DNA of 64,000 nucleotides, from the NCBI GenBank assembly GCA_052093225.1, contig JBQDDG010000011.1, forward strand, positions 7,306-71,305, in the 5' to 3' direction. A model generated the notes under the pieces. The model saw nothing but the letters and a program-made list of their open reading frames with translations, was not told the origin of the DNA and did no database searches. Shown here one piece after another: positions 7,663 to 15,909 of this stretch; position 1 is the first letter of the stretch; the number at the start of each line of letters is the position of its first letter. The position numbers and the translations under genes were made by a program. This stretch comes from JB111 sp052093225 (lineage in GTDB: Bacteria > Actinomycetota > Actinomycetes > Actinomycetales > Actinomycetaceae).

Positions 7663-9819
7663 TCAGACCACCCGCAGCGTGACCACCGTGCCGGGCTCGA
7701 CCATCTCCCCGGCGGCGGGGGTCTGTTCGCGGACGGTGCCGTAGTAGGCGCCGAGCACGTCCTCGCGCTCCGCGGCGAGCCCGAGGGACTCCAGCTCCTC
7801 GAGGGCGTCCTCGACGTCCGTGTTGAGCAGGTCTGGCACCTCGACGAGCTCGGGGCCCAGCGAGACGACGACCTCGACCTCGTCGCCGACGAAGGCGTCG
7901 CCGTCGGCCGGGTCCTGGGAGATGACGAGGCCCTCGGTCACCGTGTCGGAGTGCTCCTCGACCACGTCCGGCTCGAGCCCGGCCGACTCCAGCTCCTCGA
8001 GGGCGTCGGCCCGGGGCGACCCCGTGACGTCCGGGACCGTGGTGGGCTCGGGGCCGTCGGAGACGACGATGTCGATCGGCTGGTCGTGGGGCACGACGTC
8101 GCCCGGTGCGGGGTCGGCGGAGATGACCTCGCCCGCGGGGACCGAGTCGTCGTACTCGCGCGTGACCTCGCCCGGCGTGAGGCGGGCGGTGGACAGGAGG
8201 TCGAGGGCCTCGGCCTCGGTGGAGCCGGCGAGGTCGGGGACGGCGAGCATCTCCACGCCGAGCGAGACGGTGAGCGTGACCTCGTCGGCGCGGGTGCGCT
8301 CGCCCGCGGCCGGATCGGTGGCGACCGCGTTCCCCTCGACGACGTCGTCGGAGAACCCTTCCTCGACGTCGACGGCGAACCCGGCGGACTCCAGAGCGGC
8401 CACCGCCTCGTCGCCGGTGCGGCCCGTGACGTCGGGCACGGGGGCGCCGGCGAGGGGTCCGGCGGTGAGCAGCCACCAGGCGAGCGCGGCGACGGCGGCG
8501 AGGACGAGGAGGAGGCCGGCGAGGATCCCGGCCCGACGGCGTCCGCCGGCCGTGCCCGTGCGGGCGCCCCTGCGGGGTGCGGCGGCGCGGGCGGCGTCCG
8601 GTGCGGCGCCGCCCGCCGGGGGCGCGCCGCCGGCGGGCCGGGCGACGGGGATCGGTCGCGTGTCGTTCGCACGGACCGCGTCGTCGTGCGGGACGGGAGC
8701 GGGCGGCGTCGCGAGGGTGTGGTGGTCGGCGTGGCCCTGGGCGCGTGCCGGGCTGTCCGCGCTGGAGGCCCGCGCGGGGGAGCGCGTACCGGTGGCCGAG
8801 GCCCGCGCGCGCCGGGGCGCGGGCTTCCCACCCGGCCGGATCGACCCGATGGGGATGGCGACGGACTGGCCGGCGCGGTCGGTCTCCGCGGTGTCGCGCT
8901 GGTCGGCGTCCCACGCCTCGTCGAACCGGGCGGGCGGCCGGGGTGCGACGTCGGAGCGCTGGTCGAGCACGTCGCCGTCGAGGACGGCCGTGGTGCGGCG
9001 CAGCAGAGCGAGGGCCTCACCGGCGTCGGCGGGGCGGTCGTCCGGGTCCTGGGCGGTGAGCGCGGCGACGAGGTCGTCGACCTCGCGGGGGATCCACGGC
9101 AGCTCCCTGCCCGGGCCCGGCACCGCCTTGTTGACGTGCTGGAAGGCCACCTGCGCCGGCGTCGTCCCGGAGAAGGGCTGGGCCCCGGTGAGCAGCTCGT
9201 AGGCGACGATCCCCACGCCGTAGACGTCCGCCGGCGGGTCGGCGATCCCCTCGAGGACGGTCTCCGGCGCGATGTAGGCGACCGTGCCGAGGACCGTGCC
9301 GGAGGTCGCCGCCGTCGTCTCGCTGATGGCCCGGGCGAGCCCGAAGTCGGCGACCTTCACGCGCCCGTCGGCCGTGACGAGGATGTTCTCCGGCTTGATG
9401 TCCCGGTGGACGAGGCCGGCGCGGTGGGCCGCGGCGAGGGCGTCGAGGACCTGCTCGAGGACGTCGAGGGTCTGACCCAGGGTGAGCGAGCCGCGCGCCC
9501 GCAGTTCGTCGCGCAGGTTGGGGCCGTCGACGAGCTCCATCGCCAGGTAGGAGGACTCCCCGGTCACGCCCTGGTCGTGGACGGCGACCACCCCGGGGTG
9601 GGACAGGCGGGCGGCGGCCCGCGCCTCGCGCCGGAACCGGCGGACGAAGTCCGAGGACTCCGCGAGGTGCGGGTGCATGATCTTCACCGCGACGACGCGC
9701 TCGAGCCTGAGGTCCCGGGCACGGTAGACGCTGGCCATGCCACCTCTCGCGATGCGCTCGATGATCTCGTAGCGGTCGTCGACGAGGTGGCCGGCCAGCG
9801 GGTCGGCACGGGTATCCAC
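7663..9819 (-). CDS. Stk1-family Ser/Thr protein kinase with four PASTA domains
   Basis: A 718-residue receptor kinase. The cytoplasmic Hanks kinase domain has the glycine loop (ARGGMASVY), ATP-binding Lys46, catalytic HRD at 138-140, DFG at 158-160 and APE at 185-187. A Pro/Ala-rich linker leads to one transmembrane helix (roughly 435-460). Outside the cell come four PASTA repeats of about 66 residues, which in this family sense muropeptides or lipid II. By position (next to aroG, the Rv2175c-like gene and a polyprenyl synthase) it corresponds to M. tuberculosis pknL, but PknL lacks PASTA repeats, so the symbol is not transferred. The GTG start has TAGCAT 6 bases upstream. Confidence 0.93.
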   Translation of the reverse strand: MDTRADPLAGHLVDDRYEIIERIARGGMASVYRARDLRLERVVAVKIMHPHLAESSDFVRRFRREARAAARLSHPGVVAVHDQGVTGESSYLAMELVDGPNLRDELRARGSLTLGQTLDVLEQVLDALAAAHRAGLVHRDIKPENILVTADGRVKVADFGLARAISETTAATSGTVLGTVAYIAPETVLEGIADPPADVYGVGIVAYELLTGAQPFSGTTPAQVAFQHVNKAVPGPGRELPWIPREVDDLVAALTAQDPDDRPADAGEALALLRRTTAVLDGDVLDQRSDVAPRPPARFDEAWDADQRDTAETDRAGQSVAIPIGSIRPGGKPAPRRARASATGTRSPARASSADSPARAQGHADHHTLATPPAPVPHDDAVRANDTRPIPVARPAGGAPPAGGAAPDAARAAAPRRGARTGTAGGRRRAGILAGLLLVLAAVAALAWWLLTAGPLAGAPVPDVTGRTGDEAVAALESAGFAVDVEEGFSDDVVEGNAVATDPAAGERTRADEVTLTVSLGVEMLAVPDLAGSTEAEALDLLSTARLTPGEVTREYDDSVPAGEVISADPAPGDVVPHDQPIDIVVSDGPEPTTVPDVTGSPRADALEELESAGLEPDVVEEHSDTVTEGLVISQDPADGDAFVGDEVEVVVSLGPELVEVPDLLNTDVEDALEELESLGLAAEREDVLGAYYGTVREQTPAAGEMVEPGTVVTLRVV

Positions 9820-9825
9820 AGGCGG

Positions 9826-9831
9826 ATGCTA
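9826..9831 (-). promoter_or_regulatory. -10 hexamer of a leaderless promoter for the PASTA kinase
   Basis: TAGCAT on the minus strand is 6 bases before the GTG at 9819. No Shine-Dalgarno is present. Confidence 0.6.
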
Positions 9832-9863
9832 ACCGGGCCGGGTGTACGCGGGGTGGACGCGCG

Positions 9864-9902
9864 CCGGGCCGGGCACCCCGATCGCGCGGGGGCCCGGCCC
9901 GG
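9864..9902 (-). terminator. terminator after the LysM transglycosylase gene
   Basis: A perfect 10-bp outer stem (9864-9873 with 9893-9902) is extended inside by a CCCC/GGGG pairing. It lies just downstream of the stop at 9918 on the minus strand and separates this gene from the kinase gene. Confidence 0.7.
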
Positions 9903-9917
9903 GAGGCGGAGCGTCGG

Positions 9918-11225
9918 TCAGAAGCGGTTCATCGCCGCGCGCACGGTGGCCACGTACTGCTCGGTGTCCGCGTACATACCGTTCGCCCGGACGCCGCCGA
10001 GGCCCTGGTAGTAGGCGCCGATGCCCTGGTCCGAGTCGTCCGCCGAGCCCTGGAGCGCGCGGATGATGGCCACACCGGCCACGACGTTGTCCTGTGGGTT
10101 CATGATGTTGAGCGTGCGGCCGACCAGCTGCGAGGCCCACTCGCCCGAGGACGGGATGACCTGCATGGTGCCGATCGCGTTGGCGGGGGAGACCGACGCG
10201 TGGTTGAAGCCCGACTCCACGAAGGCGTGGGCGAGAGCGAGGCGCGGGTCGACGCCCATGGAGACGGCGGTGCTGCGCACGAGCTCCTGCATCTCGGCCC
10301 GGGACGGGACGCCGGCCTCGACCAGCTGCGTGCGGTTGGCGTTCGCGGCGCCGACGACGGCCTCGGGGTAGGTGCGGCCCGCGAACGTGGAGCCGCCGCC
10401 GCCGGAGGTGTTGCCGGGGTCGGAGGTGACGGGGCCGGAGCTCGCCGCGCCGGAGGAGCCCGGCAGCGTGAGGCGCTGGCCGACGTAGATCCGGTGGGCC
10501 GAGGTCAGCGAGTTGGCCGACGCGAGGGCGTCGACGCTCGTGCCCTGGCTCGCCGCGATGCCGGTGAGGGTGTCGCCGGCCCGCACGGTGTAGGAGCCGC
10601 CCGAGGGTGCCGGCGCCTCGGAGCCGGCGGTCGAGGAGGATCCTGCACCGGGGATGGTCAGGGTCTGGCCGCTGCGGATGATCGTGCCCGTGAGGCCGTT
10701 CGCCTGCTGGAGCTCGCGGACCGTGGTCCCGTGGGCCCGGGCGATCCCGATGAGGGTGTCGCCGGCGGCCACCTGATAGGACCCGCCGGCGGCGTCGCCG
10801 GAGGCCGGGGACGGCGCGGTGACGGCGCCGCCCGGGAGGGTGAGCCGCTGCCCGGGCAGGATGAGCGACCCGGAGAGCGAGTTGGCCTGCTGCAGCGCGG
10901 TCACGGTGGTGGCGTGGCCCGCCGCGATGCCGTAGAGCGTGTCGCCCCGACGGACCGTGTAGGCGGTCTCCTCCGGGCTCTGGCGCACGGGGGTCGCGCG
11001 CGTGGCGTCCAGGAGGCCCGCGCGGGCGGCGGTCGTCGTGGTGGCCTGCGGCAGTGCGCCGCGTGCCGCGGCGACCGGCTGCGGAGCCGTCTGGACCGGT
11101 GCGTCCGCGGCGAGCGCCGGGACGGCGAGAAGGGTCGGTGCGCCGATCGCCGTGGTGGCGATGGTGGCCAGCGCGAGCGGACGTCGACGTGCGCCACGGC
11201 GGTGGGCGCGGATGGCGACAGGCAT
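9918..11225 (-). CDS. secreted LysM / lytic transglycosylase (SLT) wall protein
   Basis: A 435-residue exported peptidoglycan-active protein. An N-terminal signal region (arginine-rich, then a hydrophobic stretch ending in AVPALA) is followed by three LysM modules, each starting YTVRxGDTL or YQVAAGDTL, separated by Ser/Gly/Thr linkers. The C-terminal 130 residues form a lysozyme-like SLT domain (DPRLALAHAFVESGFNHASVSPANAIGTMQ carries the catalytic Glu). It probably cleaves glycan strands during wall remodelling. The ATG at 11225 has GGAGGA at good spacing and is preferred over an ATG 36 bases further upstream. Its neighbour, the PASTA kinase, senses wall fragments, so a functional link is plausible. 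Confidence 0.9.
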   Translation of the reverse strand: MPVAIRAHRRGARRRPLALATIATTAIGAPTLLAVPALAADAPVQTAPQPVAAARGALPQATTTTAARAGLLDATRATPVRQSPEETAYTVRRGDTLYGIAAGHATTVTALQQANSLSGSLILPGQRLTLPGGAVTAPSPASGDAAGGSYQVAAGDTLIGIARAHGTTVRELQQANGLTGTIIRSGQTLTIPGAGSSSTAGSEAPAPSGGSYTVRAGDTLTGIAASQGTSVDALASANSLTSAHRIYVGQRLTLPGSSGAASSGPVTSDPGNTSGGGGSTFAGRTYPEAVVGAANANRTQLVEAGVPSRAEMQELVRSTAVSMGVDPRLALAHAFVESGFNHASVSPANAIGTMQVIPSSGEWASQLVGRTLNIMNPQDNVVAGVAIIRALQGSADDSDQGIGAYYQGLGGVRANGMYADTEQYVATVRAAMNRF

Positions 11226-11301
11226 GGGTCCTCCGGGAAGTGGAACTCGTCCCCCCTGCAACCCGATGGTCGCAAGTGACGGGTGTGAACAGTTGGACTG
11301 C

Positions 11302-11317
11302 TGTTACTGGTATAACA
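11302..11317. promoter_or_regulatory. candidate operator: TGTTA-N6-TAACA inverted repeat
   Basis: TGTTACTGGTATAACA lies in an unusually AT-rich patch between the divergent LysM-transglycosylase and Rv2175c-like genes. An overlapping AACAG-N8-CTGTT pair is at 11288-11305. Such a site would suit control of the wall hydrolase gene; the regulator is not identifiable from sequence. Confidence 0.35.
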
Positions 11318-11401
11318 ATTGGGACACTAGTGGTTGATGAGGTCTACGTCTAACCCGTCCCGGGGGCGAACGCTGGTATCGGTGCAGATGGCGGGCCGAA
11401 C

Positions 11402-11407
11402 TAGGCT
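11402..11407 (+). promoter_or_regulatory. -10 hexamer of a leaderless promoter for the Rv2175c-like gene
   Basis: TAGGCT is followed by 7 bases and the ATG at 11415. Confidence 0.6.
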
Positions 11408-11414
11408 GTCCCTC

Positions 11415-11762
11415 ATGCCTGGACCCACATGGATCTCCGTTCCCGACGCCGCGAAGGAGATGGGGCTGCGCGACCGTGACGTCCGTCAGCTCGTGCGCGA
11501 CGGCCGCCTCGTCACGGTGCGCTCGGGTACCGGCGCGGCGGGCCTCGCCCGCGAGATGCTCGACCTGCGGGCACAGCCGCCCGGCGTCGTCGACGGGCTG
11601 CCCGGCACCCTCACGCTGCTGCGGGACGGCGGCATGTCGGACGACGGGATCGTCGCCTGGCTGTGGACGCACGACGAGGAGCTCGGCGCGACGCCGATGG
11701 ACGCCCTCGCCTCCGGCCAGGTGCACGCCGTGCGCCGCGTGGCGCTCGCACAGGCGTTCTGA
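11415..11762 (+). CDS. Rv2175c-family DNA-binding protein
   Basis: A 115-residue protein with an N-terminal winged-helix/excisionase-like fold (WISVPDAAKEMGLRDRDVRQLVRDGRLV). The C-terminal helical domain ends DALASGQVHAVRRVALAQAF, which is characteristic of the Rv2175c family. In M. tuberculosis, Rv2175c binds DNA and is phosphorylated by the neighbouring kinase PknL, which abolishes binding. Here the gene likewise sits one gene away from a receptor kinase and next to a polyprenyl synthase. The ATG at 11415 is chosen by the TAGGCT hexamer 7 bases upstream; a longer open frame starting at 11334 has no such support. Confidence 0.85.
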   Translation: MPGPTWISVPDAAKEMGLRDRDVRQLVRDGRLVTVRSGTGAAGLAREMLDLRAQPPGVVDGLPGTLTLLRDGGMSDDGIVAWLWTHDEELGATPMDALASGQVHAVRRVALAQAF

Positions 11763-11767
11763 GCCGC

Positions 11768-11787
11768 CCGGCCCGTCACCGGGCCGG
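11768..11787. terminator. bidirectional terminator between the Rv2175c-like gene and idsA
   Basis: CCGGCCCG-TCAC-CGGGCCGG is a perfect 8-bp stem with a 4-base loop between the convergent stops at 11762 and 11796. Confidence 0.65.
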
Positions 11788-11795
11788 AGCCGGCT

Positions 11796-12902
11796 TCAGG
11801 AGGTGCGCGTGACCAGCGCGTCGCTCAGCGCGACGAGGACCGCCCGCGGCTCGTCGCCGATCGGCAGCGCGGCGAGCGCCTCGGCGGCGGACCGCTCCCG
11901 CTCGTCGATGAGCTCCTCGTGCGCGGCGCGGGCCCCGCTCGAGTCGATGATCTCCCGGAGCCGGTCGACGCCGTCCGGTCCGAGCTCCGGGTCGCCGACG
12001 GCGTCGACGAGCTCGGTGCGCTCGGCGGGCGAGGCGGCGCTCCAGGTGAGCGCGAGCAGCGCGGTGCGCTTGCCCTCGCGCAGGTCGTCGCCCGCGGGCT
12101 TGCCCGTCACCAGGGGGTCGCCGAAGACGCCGAGCTCGTCGTCGCGCAGCTGGAAGGCCTCGCCGAGCGGTGCCCCGAGCAGCCGGAGCCGCTCGACGAA
12201 CGAGGCGTCGGCGCCGGCGAGCGCTGCCCCGAGCGCGAGCGGGTGCTCGACGGAGTAGCGGGCCGACTTGTGGCGGAGCACGGTCAGCGCGCGGCCGAGC
12301 GCGCCGCCCGGGTCGACGTCCAGGGGGGTGGCGGCTGCGCGGACGTCGAGGTACTGGCCCGCCGCCACCTCGGCGCACATGTGGTCGTAGACCTTGCGTG
12401 CCGCCCGCCCGGCGGCGGGGTCCACGGCGGCGCGCGCGTCGTCCATCACGTAGGAGGACGTCGCCAGCAGCAGGTCGCCGAGCAGGATCGCGCCGGAGAC
12501 GCCGAACGCGTCCGGGTCGCCGGTGAGCTCCGAGCGGCGCAGGGTGTCGGCGAGCGCCACGTGGGCGGCGGGCAGGCCCCGGCGGGTGTCGGCGCCGTCC
12601 ATCACGTCGTCGTGGACGAGGGCGGCGAGCTGGAAGAGCTCGAGCGCAGCGGCGGCGTCGACGACCGGGTCGCCGACTGCCACGTCCCGCGCGCCCCCGG
12701 CGGCGAGGTGGCCCGCGTACCCGAGCAGCGCGCGCGAGCGCTTCCCCCCGGCCAGCAGCGCCCGGCCCGGCGCCGCGAGGTCGGCGACCAGCTCGCCGAC
12801 CGGGTCGAGGCGGACGAGAGCGTCCTCGAACGCGGCGCTCGTGGCCCGGTCGACGTCGGTGCGCACGGCGGGCAGCGGGGGCGGGAGGACGGGGGAGGGC
12901 AT
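11796..12902 (-). CDS. idsA: polyprenyl (geranylgeranyl-type) diphosphate synthase
   Basis: A 368-residue trans-isoprenyl diphosphate synthase. The first aspartate-rich motif is DDVMD in LAALVHDDVMDGADTRRG. The second region reads QLRDDELGVFGD, the usual DDxLG form of this family. It extends allylic diphosphates with isopentenyl diphosphate for carotenoid, quinone or polyprenol synthesis. Chain length cannot be determined by eye. Position matches M. tuberculosis idsA2 (Rv2173). The ATG at 12902 is supported by TACGCT 6 bases upstream; a longer frame starting at 13127 overlaps the divergent gene and is rejected. Confidence 0.9.
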   Translation of the reverse strand: MPSPVLPPPLPAVRTDVDRATSAAFEDALVRLDPVGELVADLAAPGRALLAGGKRSRALLGYAGHLAAGGARDVAVGDPVVDAAAALELFQLAALVHDDVMDGADTRRGLPAAHVALADTLRRSELTGDPDAFGVSGAILLGDLLLATSSYVMDDARAAVDPAAGRAARKVYDHMCAEVAAGQYLDVRAAATPLDVDPGGALGRALTVLRHKSARYSVEHPLALGAALAGADASFVERLRLLGAPLGEAFQLRDDELGVFGDPLVTGKPAGDDLREGKRTALLALTWSAASPAERTELVDAVGDPELGPDGVDRLREIIDSSGARAAHEELIDERERSAAEALAALPIGDEPRAVLVALSDALVTRTS

Positions 12903-12908
12903 GCCTCG

Positions 12909-12914
12909 AGCGTA
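12909..12914 (-). promoter_or_regulatory. -10 hexamer of a leaderless promoter for idsA
   Basis: TACGCT on the minus strand is 6 bases before the ATG at 12902. Confidence 0.6.
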
Positions 12915-13023
12915 CGTCGAAGCCGCGGCGCCGACGGGCGCGGATCCTGTCCACAGCGGGTCCGACGAGGCTCCGTCCACAGGCCGCCGACGGCGGCGAG
13001 CCGTGCGGTGCCAGCGTGCAGTC

Positions 13024-14208
13024 ATGGCACACACCACACTGCGACTGTCCAGCGACGCCGACCTCGTCGGCGCGATCCCCCACCTGCTCGGGTTCCACCC
13101 GGCCGAGTCCGTCACCCTGCTCACCACCGAGATGGTGGTCGGCGGGCGCGGGGTCGGCCCGGCCGCCCGACTCGACCTCGCCGGCGCCGGCGGCTACGGC
13201 GGCGAGGGCTACGTCCAGGAGGTCGTGGACCGGTTCGCCCGCGACCGCCTCGGCATCCTCGCCGTCGTCGTCCACACCGGCGCCCCCCTCGCCGAGGCCC
13301 GCGGCTCGGTGCACGTGACGAGCGCCGTGGAGCGCGTGCGCGCCGCCGACGACGAGCGGGTCGGTGCGTGGCTCGTGGCGGCCGACGGCTGGCAGCGGCT
13401 CCCGGGGCACGCGCCGTTCCGGGACCGCGGCGGCCCGCGACCGCTCGAGGAGCTGATGAGCTCGAACGCCGTCGCCGACCTCGTCCTGTCCGGGTCGGCG
13501 CCCGTGGCGGGCCGGGACGGTCTCGGCGTGCGCAGGGAGCCGTCCACGGACGAGGGTCGCCGGCTCGTCGGCGCGGTGGACGCGCGGATGCAGCGGCGCC
13601 CACCGGGCATCGGTCTCACCGTCCGCGCCTACGACGACCTGGTCTCGAGGCGGACGCTCGGGCGGCCCGGGCCGCTGATCGCGCGGGACCACGACCTGCT
13701 CGCCCGCCTGCTCGTGGGCATCGAGCGCCTCGACGTCCGCGACGCGGTGCTCACCCGCGTGCTCGTGGGGACCGGGCTGCCCGTCGAGATGCTCTCCGAG
13801 CCGGAGATCGCCGCCCCGCTGTGGACGGGCGGCGGCCACGAGACCGCCGAGCGGCGGCTCCCGCTCGAGACGATCGCACGGCTCGCCCCCGACGGAGCGG
13901 CGGCCCCGGCCCTCGCGATGCTGGCGATGCTCGCCTGGCGCCGGGGCGACGGCGCCCGGGCCGCCGTGCTCGCCGAGCTCGCGCTGCTCGACCGGCCCGG
14001 ATACGCCCTGGCCCTGCTCGTCGCGGACCTGCAGGCCTCGGGGACGGCGCCCCGCCGGGGGCTGGGCGGGCCGGACCTCGACCCGTTCGACGACCTCGGC
14101 GACCTCGACGACGAGGTCGAGTGGCTGGACCTCACGGCGTTCGACGACGTGCTGGACCCGCTGCCGGAGGACCTCGTCGACGAGATCGACGACTCCGACG
14201 CGGCGTGA
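13024..14208 (+). CDS. DUF4192 domain protein
   Basis: A 394-residue protein of the actinobacterial DUF4192 family, recognised by the N-terminal LSSDADLVGAIPHLLGFHPAESVTLL and the repeated alanine-rich helices of the C-terminal half (PALAMLAMLAWRRGDGARAAVLAELALLDRPGYALA). It ends in a strongly acidic tail of about 45 residues (DLDPFDDLGDLDDEVEWLDL...). No signal peptide or membrane segment is seen. The function of the family is unknown. The ATG at 13024 has no Shine-Dalgarno; CAGCGT ends 6 bases upstream, a one-base variant of the leaderless hexamer seen elsewhere in the window. It is divergent from idsA. Confidence 0.88.
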   Translation: MAHTTLRLSSDADLVGAIPHLLGFHPAESVTLLTTEMVVGGRGVGPAARLDLAGAGGYGGEGYVQEVVDRFARDRLGILAVVVHTGAPLAEARGSVHVTSAVERVRAADDERVGAWLVAADGWQRLPGHAPFRDRGGPRPLEELMSSNAVADLVLSGSAPVAGRDGLGVRREPSTDEGRRLVGAVDARMQRRPPGIGLTVRAYDDLVSRRTLGRPGPLIARDHDLLARLLVGIERLDVRDAVLTRVLVGTGLPVEMLSEPEIAAPLWTGGGHETAERRLPLETIARLAPDGAAAPALAMLAMLAWRRGDGARAAVLAELALLDRPGYALALLVADLQASGTAPRRGLGGPDLDPFDDLGDLDDEVEWLDLTAFDDVLDPLPEDLVDEIDDSDAA

Positions 14209-14289
14209 CCCGGAACGTCTGCGGGCGGCCGCGCGCCGGGGTAGCGTCGCGCCAGCGGACCATCAGCGGGACGCGCCGAGGAGGAGCCC

Positions 14290-14676
14290 ATGGACGTCGT
14301 CGTGGCGTACCTGGACACGCCGGAGGGCGAGGCGGCGCTCGACCATGCGATCGAGGCCGCGAAGGAGGCCGACGACCGCGTCGTCGTGGTGCTGACCCGG
14401 GGCAGGACCGAGGACGCCGACCAGACCGTCGTCGAGATCGACGCCGACTCGGCCCGCGCACGCCTCGACGCCGCCGACGTCGCCCACGAGATCCGTTACG
14501 TCGGGCTCGGGCAGGACGCCGGGCACGAGATCGTCCAGGCCGCGACCGAGGCCGCGGCGCGGCTCGTCGTCATCGGCCTCACCCGCGGATCGGCCACGGG
14601 CACGCTGAGCCTCGGTGCGGGCGCCCAGCACATCCTGCTCCAGTCGCCCTGCCCCGTCCTCGTCGTCCACCCGTAG
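14290..14676 (+). CDS. universal stress protein (UspA family)
   Basis: A 128-residue single-domain USP with the alternating strand/helix pattern of the family and a C-terminal nucleotide-loop region (VIGLTRGSATGTLSLGAGAQ, then HILLQSPCPVLVV). The Gly/Ser-rich loop resembles the ATP-binding type. These proteins bind nucleotides and modulate stress responses. The start has GAGGAG at good spacing, and a TAGCGT -10-like hexamer lies at 14240-14245. It sits 62 bases upstream of gcvT on the same strand. Confidence 0.9.
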   Translation: MDVVVAYLDTPEGEAALDHAIEAAKEADDRVVVVLTRGRTEDADQTVVEIDADSARARLDAADVAHEIRYVGLGQDAGHEIVQAATEAAARLVVIGLTRGSATGTLSLGAGAQHILLQSPCPVLVVHP

Positions 14677-14701
14677 CCAGGACGGATCGCGCCGGGCGAC
14701 G

Positions 14702-14707
14702 TAGCCT
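14702..14707 (+). promoter_or_regulatory. candidate -10 element for the gcvTHP operon
   Basis: TAGCCT lies 31 bases before the TTG start of gcvT, leaving a leader of about 25 bases that contains GAGGAGGAGA. The space is too short for a glycine riboswitch. Confidence 0.4.
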
Positions 14708-14738
14708 GGGGCCGACGGATCCGCTCCGAGGAGGAGAC

Positions 14739-15848
14739 TTGAACGACGCCGACGTCGTCCTGCGCACCCCGCTCCACGCCCTGCACGTCGAGGCCGGCGC
14801 GAGCATGACGCCCTTCGCCGGCTGGGACATGCCCCTGCGGTACAGCTCGGAGCTCGAGGAGCACCGCGCCGTGCGCGAGTCCGCCGGCCTGTTCGACCTC
14901 TCGCACATGGCGCAGGTCCTCGTCACCGGCGCCGGGGCGGGCGAGGCCCTGGACCGCTCGCTCGTCACGCGCCCGTCCCGCACCGAGGTCGGCCGCGCCC
15001 GGTACTCGCTCATGCTGGACCGGGACGGCGGGATCCTCGACGACCTCGTCGTCTACCGCACCGGTGAGACCGAGTACCTCGTCGTGGCCAACGCCGCGAA
15101 CCGGCTCGTCGTCGTCGACGAGCTCACAGCGCGCGCCGAGGGGGTGGAGGCCGTCGCGGTCGACGACCGCACGCTGAGCCGGGCGCTGGTCGCGATCCAG
15201 GGACCCGCCGCGCAGGAGATCCTCCGCTCCGTCACCGGCGCCGACCTGGACGGCCTGCGTTACTTCCGTTCCACGCGGGCGAGCGTCGCCGGCGTCGACC
15301 TCCTGCTCGCACGCACCGGGTACACCGGCGAGGCGGGCTACGAGCTCATGCTCGGCGCCGCCCACGCCCCGGCCCTCTGGCGCGCGCTGACCGACGCCGG
15401 CGCCGGGCACGGACTGCGGCCAGCCGGCCTCGCCGCCCGGGACACGCTGCGCCTCGAGGCCGGCATGTCCCTGTACGGCAACGAGCTCACGCGGGGGACC
15501 GGGCCGGACGAGGTCGGTCTCGGGCGCCTGGTCGACATGGGCGAGGACCACCGCTTCGTCGGCCGCGCCGGCGTCGAGGCGGCACGCGAGCACCCCACCG
15601 GCCGGTCCTCGGTCGCGCTCGTCGGCGAGGGGCGGCGCGCCGCCCGCGCCGGTTCCACCGTCCTGCTCGGCGACCAGGAGATCGGCACGGTCACCTCCGG
15701 CGCGCTCTCGCCCACCCTCGGCCACCCCGTCGCCCTCGCCCTCGTGCACGGAGCCCCCGGGCCCGGGACCGTCCTCGAGGTCGACGTGCGCGGCAAGCGG
15801 CAGCCGATGACCGTCGTCGAGCCGCCGTTCTACCGCCGGCCGAGCTGA
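14739..15848 (+). CDS. gcvT: aminomethyltransferase, glycine cleavage T-protein
   Basis: A 369-residue T-protein that transfers the aminomethyl carbon from lipoyl-GcvH to tetrahydrofolate, releasing ammonia. Typical segments are present: MTPFAGWDMPLRYSSELEEH, LFDLSHMAQVLVTG, RTGYTGEAGYELM and GLAARDTLRLEAGMSLYG. The start is an unusual TTG at 14739, chosen because the optimal ribosome-binding site GAGGAGGAGA ends just upstream and the conserved N-terminus (VVLRTPLHALHVEAGA) begins immediately after. It is the first gene of the gcvT-gcvH-gcvP operon. Confidence 0.95.
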   Translation: MNDADVVLRTPLHALHVEAGASMTPFAGWDMPLRYSSELEEHRAVRESAGLFDLSHMAQVLVTGAGAGEALDRSLVTRPSRTEVGRARYSLMLDRDGGILDDLVVYRTGETEYLVVANAANRLVVVDELTARAEGVEAVAVDDRTLSRALVAIQGPAAQEILRSVTGADLDGLRYFRSTRASVAGVDLLLARTGYTGEAGYELMLGAAHAPALWRALTDAGAGHGLRPAGLAARDTLRLEAGMSLYGNELTRGTGPDEVGLGRLVDMGEDHRFVGRAGVEAAREHPTGRSSVALVGEGRRAARAGSTVLLGDQEIGTVTSGALSPTLGHPVALALVHGAPGPGTVLEVDVRGKRQPMTVVEPPFYRRPS

Positions 15849-15909
15849 CCCGCACCACGAGCCCACCCGCACCTGACCGTCCCAGCCGACCACCCACCAG
15901 GAGATCGAC

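Noticed and set aside
12902..13127. Longer N-terminus for the polyprenyl synthase
   Set aside because: The extra 75 residues are low-complexity, overlap the start of the divergent DUF4192 gene, and the ATG at 12902 has a leaderless -10 hexamer at the right distance.
14677..14738. Glycine riboswitch upstream of gcvT
   Set aside because: Only 62 bases separate the stress-protein stop from the gcvT start, and the leader after the candidate -10 is about 25 bases, too short for the aptamer.
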